Positions 7,629-14,217 of a stretch of 40,999 bases of DNA are shown here, one piece after another. A model generated the notes under the pieces. That model saw nothing but the letters and a program-made list of their open reading frames with translations. It did not search any database and had not been told where the DNA came from. Origin of the DNA: Planctomycetota bacterium (GTDB lineage Bacteria; Planctomycetota; Phycisphaerae; Sedimentisphaerales; Anaerobacaceae); contig VRUL01000042.1 of NCBI GenBank assembly GCA_019456145.1, positions 1 through 40,999 of the forward strand, written 5' to 3'. Each line of letters starts with the position of its first letter. The first letter of the stretch is position 1. A program made the translations under genes and the position numbers.

Positions 7629-9133
7629 CAGGATTTTCTTTCCGAGGACCCTGTTTGGCGACGTGTTGCAATATGGGAATCTTTTAATGCCTTCATTTTA
7701 TTGATTGTTTTAGTTGAGCTTTTGCCTTCGACAAGCGGTGCAAGAACAACCTTGCCGCCATAAGATTCAACAAACTCCTGACCTATGACACCTCTCTTTG
7801 CCCAATCCTGACCTTTCACTAATATATCAGGCTTTACTTTTTTGATTAGGTCCAGTGGTTCCTGCTCATCGAAGACTGTAATATAATCGACCGTTTCCAA
7901 TGCAGCTAAGACAGCGGACCTGTCATGCTGGTTGTTAATCGGCCTCTCGGGCCCTTTAATAGCTTTTACCGAACTGTCACTGTTTAATCCGACAACGACT
8001 ATGTCACCCTGAGACTTACAGAACTTCAGAAACTCGGTGTGCCCTCTATGTACGACATCGAAACAGCCGTTAGTAAAAACTATGGTTTTTTGCTTGCGTT
8101 GCCATCTGAGCTGCTCCAACAGAAAATCAATGGAATGCACTTTGCCGCTGATCTCGTTGATGATTTCTTCAATTGTTACTGCGGTAGCGCCGAATTTCTC
8201 GACTTCAATCCCGGCACTTATATTGGACAACTGCACGGCTGTTTTATAATCGTAACCGGCCGCCACAGTTATTGCCAGCGTGGCCAGCACCATGTCACCT
8301 GCTCCGGTAACATCATAAACACTGCGCGGTCTGGTAGTGTGTATGAGCTGACTTTCATTTTCCGTCTCAAGATACGCGCCTTCCTTGTCAAGAGTAATAA
8401 CTACAGCTTCCAGCTTTAAATTATCGACAAGCTCTTTTGCCGCTTTGGCGGCCATCTCTGTAGTTTCTATATCAAAACCAACTGCTGTCGAAGCTTCCTG
8501 GCGATTTGGTGTAACCAGCGTGGCACCGACGTACTTTGAATAATCGCTGGTCAGGCAGGGATCAACGAGGACTTTTTTGTTCGATTTCGATGCCAACTGT
8601 ATCATCTGCCTGCAAAGCGATGGACAAAGCACACCCTTATTATAATCCTGCAGGCAAACGACGTCGGCCTTTTTCAACCTCTCTTTGTACGACTGCAAAA
8701 TCGCCTCATTGAGTTCATCGGATAACGGCTCGGTAGATTCTTCATCAATTCTAATCAACTGCTGCCGATGACGATGTTGAGCTAAACCTATAAGTCTTTG
8801 CTTGCTGATGGTAGGGCGGTCCGCTACAGTCAGCAATCCGGTTACATCGACGCCAAGCATTATCAGCTTGTCCTTGATTTTTTTGCCGTTGTTGTCTTTA
8901 CCAATAACGCCCAGACAAAAAGGTACCGCCCCTAAGGCGGCAAGGTCGACAGCCACTGAGCCTGCCCCTCCGCACCGGTATTCAGTCTCGGTTACTTTCA
9001 GTATGGGCACCGGCGCCTCCGGGCTTATTCTCAGCGCATCACCATAAGTATAAACGTCGAGCATAAAGTCACCGACGAGCAGGATTTTCGGCGAACCGAG
9101 GTTCGTAACAGTCTTTAGCAGCTTATCGTACAT
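7628..9133 (-). CDS. hldE: bifunctional heptose-7-P kinase / heptose-1-P adenylyltransferase HldE
   Basis: A two-domain cytoplasmic enzyme of 501 aa. Residues 1-325 are a PfkB/ribokinase-type kinase (GDFMLDVYTYG, RCGGAGSVAVDLAALG, and the anion-hole/catalytic DVTGAGDMVLA near 275-285). Residues 345-480 are a cytidylyltransferase-like domain with FTNGCFDVVHRGH and VGLNSDSSVKAIKG. Together they phosphorylate heptose 7-phosphate and later adenylate heptose 1-phosphate to ADP-heptose. The kinase motif reads GAGDM rather than the usual GAGDT, a mild change that leaves the catalytic Asp. The last 20 residues (from about 482) are an extra basic/polar tail. It begins 74 bp after lpxK and overlaps gmhA by a TGATG. 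Confidence 0.95.
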   Translation of the reverse strand: MYDKLLKTVTNLGSPKILLVGDFMLDVYTYGDALRISPEAPVPILKVTETEYRCGGAGSVAVDLAALGAVPFCLGVIGKDNNGKKIKDKLIMLGVDVTGLLTVADRPTISKQRLIGLAQHRHRQQLIRIDEESTEPLSDELNEAILQSYKERLKKADVVCLQDYNKGVLCPSLCRQMIQLASKSNKKVLVDPCLTSDYSKYVGATLVTPNRQEASTAVGFDIETTEMAAKAAKELVDNLKLEAVVITLDKEGAYLETENESQLIHTTRPRSVYDVTGAGDMVLATLAITVAAGYDYKTAVQLSNISAGIEVEKFGATAVTIEEIINEISGKVHSIDFLLEQLRWQRKQKTIVFTNGCFDVVHRGHTEFLKFCKSQGDIVVVGLNSDSSVKAIKGPERPINNQHDRSAVLAALETVDYITVFDEQEPLDLIKKVKPDILVKGQDWAKRGVIGQEFVESYGGKVVLAPLVEGKSSTKTINKMKALKDSHIATRRQTGSSERKS

Positions 9134-9207
9134 CTTTTTTTAATTCACTGTTTTCTATTGCCTTGTGGATATTTATTCCTGATTGCCCTCTGGCTAATCT
9201 TCTTTTT

Positions 9208-10290
9208 TCAGATTTTACCCGCCAATGCATCTTCAATCAACTGTGTTATTTTATCTTCTCCACTAACAAATTTTAGCTCAATTGCCAGATATGCGAAAAA
9301 TACACCATCGTTCGCATTGGTTTTCGCCGATAATGGAGACGAAAACCAGTCTTTCTGCGTTGTCAGTATCAAATCTGCCTTAATATGTTTGGCTTGTTCA
9401 TAAATATCAGCTAAACAATCGTCTGTATAGTGATAATGGTCGTTATAGATTTTCGAACCGATAAGTTTAGTTCCAAGCTCCTTGACGGTCTTGAAAAAGG
9501 CATCGGGATTGCCTATCCCGCAGAAGGCAAATATTTTTTTACTCTTTAGCTCTTCAAGGGCGATTTCTCCGTTGCCTATGGATTTTACACAAACAGGGGC
9601 GTGTATCGACCTTGCAATTACCATTTCAGGATTTATCTGTTGGAGTTTGTCTTCAAGTTGGGTCAGTTCAGCCTCAGTGGATTGATCGCTCCGGGTAATA
9701 ACAGCAGCATCAGCCCGCTTCAATGCGGCCACAGGTTCCCGCAACAGTCCCGCCGGAAGGAGCTTGCCGTATCCGAAAGGCACGGTTGCATCAATTGTTA
9801 CGATATCCAGGTCTCTGGCCAATCGGCGATGCTGAAATCCATCATCCATAATCAGTACCTTCGCACCGAATGTGCTTACAGCCTCCGCCGCGCCTGCAAC
9901 ACGGTCCGGATTAACAACTACTTGAATCCCGGGGCAGCTCTCGGCGAGAATTGCCGGCTCATTTTCATAGTTTTGAGTTCTTAGTTTTAAGTTTTTAGTT
10001 GCCTTGTACCCTCGCGTAAGTATCGCGCACTGAGAATTTGACATTATCTGTTTGCACAGCCGGATTACCAGCGGTGTTTTACCTGTCCCTCCGGTCGTTA
10101 TGTTACCAACACTTATAACCGCTGCATCTGCATGATGTATTTTCAACAATCCGTTGGAATATAGGAAGTTGCGGCCGGTGATAACAATAGAGTAAACCTG
10201 TGAAGCGATTCCTAACAGAAAACGCAAAAGCACTGCACCCAAGCTGCAGCGTTCACCTGATACCAATCTTCTGAAACTATCCTGGTTCAA
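9208..10290 (-). CDS. lpxK: tetraacyldisaccharide 4'-kinase LpxK
   Basis: Inner-membrane-associated kinase that phosphorylates the 4' position of the lipid A disaccharide. The Walker A motif GNITTGGTGKTP lies at residues 62-73 after an N-terminal amphipathic/membrane helix (LLRFLLGIASQVYSIVI). Further family motifs are LTRGYK, IMDDGFQHRRLARDLDIV and DRVAGAAEAV. The chosen start is a TTG preceded by GAGGGAG at suitable spacing; no ATG is better placed. At 360 aa it is slightly longer than E. coli LpxK. The loop KNLKLRTQNYE near residues 96-107 is coded by AT-rich, self-similar DNA. As first gene of the operon it ties lipid A completion to core heptose synthesis. Confidence 0.94.
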   Translation of the reverse strand: MNQDSFRRLVSGERCSLGAVLLRFLLGIASQVYSIVITGRNFLYSNGLLKIHHADAAVISVGNITTGGTGKTPLVIRLCKQIMSNSQCAILTRGYKATKNLKLRTQNYENEPAILAESCPGIQVVVNPDRVAGAAEAVSTFGAKVLIMDDGFQHRRLARDLDIVTIDATVPFGYGKLLPAGLLREPVAALKRADAAVITRSDQSTEAELTQLEDKLQQINPEMVIARSIHAPVCVKSIGNGEIALEELKSKKIFAFCGIGNPDAFFKTVKELGTKLIGSKIYNDHYHYTDDCLADIYEQAKHIKADLILTTQKDWFSSPLSAKTNANDGVFFAYLAIELKFVSGEDKITQLIEDALAGKI

Positions 10291-10390
10291 TCGCCGGCTC
10301 CCTCGTAAAAATTGAAGAGTTAGAAATTATAATTCAAAAAAGAAATGAAGATAATTTCACATTTATCAGTGTCATTTTGATATTTGCATT

Positions 10391-11470
10391 TTAATTTTTG
10401 ACTTTTTCGATAATAGCATCGGCCATTTGGCTTGTTCCAACCGCTGTTGGGTCATCGCGGTCTGCCTTCATATCGTAAGTTACGTTTTTGCCCTCGGCAA
10501 TCACCGACGCAACCGCGGCTTCCAGTTTTTCCGCTTCAGCCATTTTACCCATGTGCCTTAGCATCATCACGCCGCTAAGTATCAGGGCCGTTGGATTGAC
10601 CTTGTTTTGGCCCTTGTATTTTGGAGCACTGCCGTGGGTTGCCTCGAAGATGGCCATTTTTTCTCCAATGTTTGCGCCTGGCGCCACGCCAAGGCCCCCA
10701 ACCAGACCAGCACACAAATCACTTATTATATCACCGTAAAGGTTCGGCAGCACTATCACATCATAAAGCTCAGGTTTTTGAATCAACTGCATACACATAT
10801 TATCAACGATGCGGTCTTCAAATTCGATATCAGGATACTGCTTTGCAACCTCGCGACTTACATCAAGCCACAATCCATCGCTGAATTTCATAATATTGGC
10901 TTTGTGGACTGACGTTACTTTTTTCCGTCCCATCTTACGGGCGTAATCAAAGGCATACGTCACTATTCGCTCCGTGGCTTTGACCGAAATAGGTTTTATA
11001 CTTATACCGGCATCGTCGCCAATCTGCCGTTTACTGTGCTTATTTATCCAGCTAATAATTTCAGCGGTGTCGTCCTTGCCTTTTTGAAATTCGATGCCTG
11101 CGTAAAGGTCTTCGGTGTTTTCGCGCACCACCACAAGGTCGATGCCCGAGTATCTGCTGCGCACGCCTTTATAGCTTTTGCTGGGTCTAAGGCAGGTGTA
11201 CAAATCAAGCGTCTGACGTAGATGCACATTTATGCTTCTATAGCCTTTTCCGACCGGCGTAGTGATAGGCGCTTTTAACGCAATGCCGGTTTTCTTAATC
11301 GATTCGACAGTGGCGTCCGGCAGGGGGGTGCCAAGCCGCTCCATTACATCTACGCCCGCTTCGACCAGTTCCCACTTTATGCCGGCCCCTGTAGCATCGA
11401 TACATCTGCGTGCAGCCTCAGCAATTTCCGGCCCGATTCCATCGCCCGTTATCAAAGTTACATCTGTCAT
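10391..11470 (-). CDS. NAD-dependent isocitrate dehydrogenase family protein
   Basis: A 359-residue beta-decarboxylating dehydrogenase. It opens with TLITGDGIGPEIAEAARR, has VRENTEDLYAGIE (near 113-125), the catalytic Lys in SVHKANIMK (near 191-199), the metal-binding Asp stretch NLYGDIISDLCAGLVGGLG (near 243-261) and the cofactor loop EATHGSAPKYKGQNKVNP (near 277-294). The ENTE(D/G)xYxG and STH-type context fit isocitrate or homoisocitrate rather than isopropylmalate dehydrogenase; Asp/Gly-rich positions after HGSAP suggest NAD. It would feed the TCA cycle in the cytoplasm. It stands alone, 100 bp upstream of lpxK on the same strand, and an AGGTG site precedes the ATG. Confidence 0.85.
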   Translation of the reverse strand: MTDVTLITGDGIGPEIAEAARRCIDATGAGIKWELVEAGVDVMERLGTPLPDATVESIKKTGIALKAPITTPVGKGYRSINVHLRQTLDLYTCLRPSKSYKGVRSRYSGIDLVVVRENTEDLYAGIEFQKGKDDTAEIISWINKHSKRQIGDDAGISIKPISVKATERIVTYAFDYARKMGRKKVTSVHKANIMKFSDGLWLDVSREVAKQYPDIEFEDRIVDNMCMQLIQKPELYDVIVLPNLYGDIISDLCAGLVGGLGVAPGANIGEKMAIFEATHGSAPKYKGQNKVNPTALILSGVMMLRHMGKMAEAEKLEAAVASVIAEGKNVTYDMKADRDDPTAVGTSQMADAIIEKVKN

Positions 11471-11549
11471 ATCCTAATTCACCTAAATATATGTAAAGTG
11501 AGTATACTATCTTCTAATGAGCTGACTGTCAACGATGTGGTCTCCAAAT

Positions 11550-11577
11550 AATATTTAGCCTGCGGTTTTACCGCAGG
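11550..11577. repeat. palindromic element with AATATTTAGCC lead, copy 1
   Basis: AATATTTAGCC (11550-11560) runs into the perfect hairpin CCTGCGGT-TTT-ACCGCAGG (11559-11577). The same 11-base lead precedes a hairpin with different arms at 12198-12225, on the other side of sixA. It lacks a downstream T-tract, so a terminator role for either neighbour is doubtful. Confidence 0.6.
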
Positions 11578-11618
11578 TTCGGACTCTCGAAGTTTTTAAA
11601 GATGTCGGCAGTCTTCTT

Positions 11619-11627
11619 TGCTATAAT
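11619..11627 (+). promoter_or_regulatory. extended -10 promoter for sixA
   Basis: TGCTATAAT is a perfect -10 hexamer with a TGn extension, placed about 33 bases before the sixA ATG. No convincing -35 lies 16-18 bp upstream, which is typical of extended -10 promoters. Confidence 0.4.
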
Positions 11628-11660
11628 AATCTTGAATGAGTTTTACCAAAGGAGGTCAAA

Positions 11661-12125
11661 ATGAAGTTATACCTTGTCCAACATGCAAAAGCTGCTTCAA
11701 AGGCCGCCGCCCCCGAACGTCCGCTGACAGAAGAGGGCCGCCAGGACATACAGAAAGTTGCCGCATTCATCAAACCTTTGAACCTGTGCGTTGATTATTT
11801 ATGGCACAGTACAAAAAAGCGTGCTATCGAGACCGCGGAGATTTTGGCCGAAGCTGTGAAGATAAACCAAGGCAAAATGGCTCGGGAAGGTCTTGCGCCT
11901 AACGACAACGTTACGGTGATAAAAGACGAGCTTGTCTCAAACCAACAGGACATTATGATTGTTGGGCATATGCCTTTTGTCAGTAAACTCGCATCGCTGC
12001 TTTTAACCGGCCGCGAATTGGCCGGCACAGTCGCTTTCAGGCAGGGCGGTATTGTGGTTTTAAGCTCTTTTGAAGAAAATCAGTGGCAAATCGAGTGGAT
12101 GGTAACGCCGGACCTTCTTGTCTAA
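11661..12125 (+). CDS. sixA: phosphohistidine phosphatase SixA-like
   Basis: A 154-residue histidine phosphatase (branch 1) of SixA size and type; SixA removes phosphate from phosphohistidine in signalling proteins such as HPt domains. The catalytic site reads YLVQHAKA: His8 is kept, but the usual Arg of RHG is Gln, a variant seen in some SixA-like proteins. TEEGRQDIQKVAAF, LWHSTKKRAIETAEILAEA and VGHMPFVSKLASLL supply the other conserved Arg/His positions. AGGAGG at 11650 gives a strong ribosome site. It is followed by a terminator, so it is probably monocistronic. Confidence 0.85.
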   Translation: MKLYLVQHAKAASKAAAPERPLTEEGRQDIQKVAAFIKPLNLCVDYLWHSTKKRAIETAEILAEAVKINQGKMAREGLAPNDNVTVIKDELVSNQQDIMIVGHMPFVSKLASLLLTGRELAGTVAFRQGGIVVLSSFEENQWQIEWMVTPDLLV

Positions 12126-12197
12126 AAAGTATTTTATATGTAGCCCCCGAACCTGTCCTTAGCGTAGTCGTAGGGTATTGCGTGGATTCTTTTCAAA

Positions 12198-12230
12198 AAT
12201 ATTTAGCCCCACGTTTCCACGTGGGTTTTG
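12198..12230 (+). terminator. hairpin terminator after sixA, also palindromic element copy 2
   Basis: CCCACGT-TTCC-ACGTGGG (12208-12225) is a perfect 7-bp stem followed by TTTT, 80 bases after the sixA stop. It is led by the same AATATTTAGCC as the 11550 element, so it may be a dispersed palindrome used as a terminator. Confidence 0.6.
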
Positions 12231-12262
12231 TGTCTGTTACGAACCAGTAACATGAGCCGATT

Positions 12263-13150
12263 ATGACATCTTCGCCGATTAATTCAGACTCTTGTACCGA
12301 AGCCGTCCAAAAGTTGTGGGACTGTATGAATCCCTGTACACTCTGCCCGCGTAACTGTAAAGTCAATCGAAGCAAAGACCAGATTGGTTTTTGCGGCATC
12401 GGAGATATGCCTGTCATAAGTTCTGTAGGCCCGCATTTCGGAGAGGAAAGTGTGCTCGTGGGCAGGGGGGGATCGGGCACAATATTTTTTGCCGGCTGTA
12501 ACTTAGGCTGTATTTTTTGCCAGAACTTCGATATCAGCCACCAACGATATGGAAACCAGGTAACGATTGACGAACTATCCCAGGCCATACTCGGCCTCCA
12601 AAATTACGGCTGCTGCAATATCAATTTCGTTACGCCTACACATGTCGCCCCGGCTATTGCAGCGGCGATCGAATCAGCGTGCAAAAAAGGGCTGACGTTA
12701 CCGACAGTCTATAATACAGGCGGCTATGATTCAGTTGATACGCTGGAGTTACTTAACGGCTTCATAGATATTTACATGCCGGATATGAAGTATGTAGATT
12801 CCGATGTTGCAAAGGAACTCTCCAATGCCCCGGATTATCCTCAGATCAACTTTGCTGCTGTCAAAGAGATGCATCGTCAGGTAGGCGACCTTAAACTTAA
12901 AGACGGCGTAGCTACACGCGGCCTATTGATTCGGCACTTGGTTTTGCCTGAAAACCTGGCCGGCAGCTTTGAGATTATAGACTTTCTGGCCGAAGAGATT
13001 AGCCCGAAAACTACAATTAATGTAATGGACCAGTATCGCCCTTGCTACAAAGCCTCCTCGCACCCCAAAATAAACCGCCGACCAACGCGCGAAGAAATCA
13101 AATCCGCCCGCAAATACGCAATCGAAAAGGGCCTTAACGTCCTTTCGTGA
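12263..13150 (+). CDS. radical SAM protein, PflX / pyruvate formate-lyase-activating-like
   Basis: A 295-residue radical SAM enzyme. The cluster motif is CNLGCIFC (CxxxCxxC, Cys79, 83, 86). An upstream Cys set, CMNPCTLCPRNCKVNR followed by GFCG (residues 21-44), is characteristic of the PflX (COG1313) group, whose function is unproven. GGYDSVDTLELL and VMDQYRPCYKA are further family stretches. It would use SAM and a [4Fe-4S] cluster to generate a radical; the substrate is not evident, and no glycyl-radical enzyme is nearby. No good ribosome site precedes the ATG at 12263; the upstream region is occupied by the sixA terminator. It converges with the DUF72 gene, 30 bp apart. Confidence 0.85.
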   Translation: MTSSPINSDSCTEAVQKLWDCMNPCTLCPRNCKVNRSKDQIGFCGIGDMPVISSVGPHFGEESVLVGRGGSGTIFFAGCNLGCIFCQNFDISHQRYGNQVTIDELSQAILGLQNYGCCNINFVTPTHVAPAIAAAIESACKKGLTLPTVYNTGGYDSVDTLELLNGFIDIYMPDMKYVDSDVAKELSNAPDYPQINFAAVKEMHRQVGDLKLKDGVATRGLLIRHLVLPENLAGSFEIIDFLAEEISPKTTINVMDQYRPCYKASSHPKINRRPTREEIKSARKYAIEKGLNVLS

Positions 13151-13180
13151 TCCGTGGTTTGTATTTCACTTCACGCTTCA

Positions 13181-13957
13181 CTATATATGAAATTGCTCTT
13201 TCAACGTTTTTGCGTTTTTGATGGCGTATGCGTTGATATCATTATTAAAATAGGCGAAGATGGCCTTTTTGCTCTTGATGTGGCCCTTTATCCACTTTGC
13301 CCAGCTCTGCAAAGCAGATTTCGAATAATTCCCGGCATATTTGCCGGTTGGGCCGTGAAAGCGAATATAAATTATGTCGCTTGTGATTACACGAGGTGTG
13401 GGGATACCTGCCAAATCGTGAATGCAAAATCCCACGTTAAATCGCTTCAGCAGCTTGTAGGTATCTTCGCAAAACCAGCTTTCGTGTCTGAACTCGAAAA
13501 CAGCGATTAACTTTTTGGGAAGATGCTCGATAAAAGTTCCAAGCCGGTCAAGGTCTTTGTGGAAATTAGGCGGAAGTTGGTAAAGAACAGGCCCGAGATT
13601 TCCCTTTAACAGCCGGATTCTCTTGAAAAACCTCTCAAGTGACTCTTCCGGTTCTTTCAGCCTCTTAATATGGGTAATATATCGATTGGCTTTTACGGTA
13701 TAGAGAAAATCTTTTGGTGCCTGTTTGTGCCAATTCTCAAAAGTCTGCTCTTTTGGAAGCTGGTAAAAAGTGTTGTTGATTTCAACGGTATTAAAATGCT
13801 TTGAGTAGTATTCGAACCACTTGTTCTTTGGAAGCTGCTTCGGATAAAACAACTCTTTCCAATGTTCGTAATACCATCCTGATGTGCCTATTCGAATATC
13901 GCAATTAGCTTTGCCCATAAGGGATATTTTAACATTATTGTTGCTTTTTTCTGTCAA
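13181..13957 (-). CDS. DUF72 (YecE-like) family protein
   Basis: A TIM-barrel-like protein of the DUF72/YecE family, function unknown. Hallmarks are IRIGTSGWYYEHWKELFYP near residues 21-39, YSKHFNTVEINNTFYQLP near 51-68, YTVKANRYITH near 86-96, and VFEFRHESWF near 148-157, with IYIRFHGPTGKY near 196-207. The open frame begins with TTG at 13957; the ATG 13 codons in (13918) sits close to where the family normally begins and is the likelier start. About 245-258 aa is normal. It converges with the radical SAM gene. Confidence 0.88.
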   Translation of the reverse strand: MTEKSNNNVKISLMGKANCDIRIGTSGWYYEHWKELFYPKQLPKNKWFEYYSKHFNTVEINNTFYQLPKEQTFENWHKQAPKDFLYTVKANRYITHIKRLKEPEESLERFFKRIRLLKGNLGPVLYQLPPNFHKDLDRLGTFIEHLPKKLIAVFEFRHESWFCEDTYKLLKRFNVGFCIHDLAGIPTPRVITSDIIYIRFHGPTGKYAGNYSKSALQSWAKWIKGHIKSKKAIFAYFNNDINAYAIKNAKTLKEQFHI

Positions 13958-14044
13958 ATACTTGGTTACAAAGAATTTATAGATAGATGTCCTGGGATTG
14001 GAAGATGGCGAATATTTTGGAGGCCTAAAAAAATAAAAAAAAGC

Positions 14045-14074
14045 TTGACTCGGACTGATATAATCCGATAAAAT
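14045..14074 (+). promoter_or_regulatory. sigma-70-type promoter for the dockerin-type protein gene
   Basis: TTGACT (14045-14050) and TAAAAT (14069-14074) are separated by 18 bp, giving a plausible promoter with a leader of about 135 bases before the ATG at 14218. The upstream DNA is A-rich, as in UP elements. Confidence 0.4.
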
Positions 14075-14217
14075 GATTTAAAGTGTGCAGGAAGAGGCTT
14101 TTTTAATTTGGCAGGAATTCAATAATTTTGCTGCACATAAACAGGATGATATTGGTTCTGCATATGGCGCAAAGGAATGGGTTAAAACCAGCATATTTTT
14201 TTAAGGAGGAGTACGTT

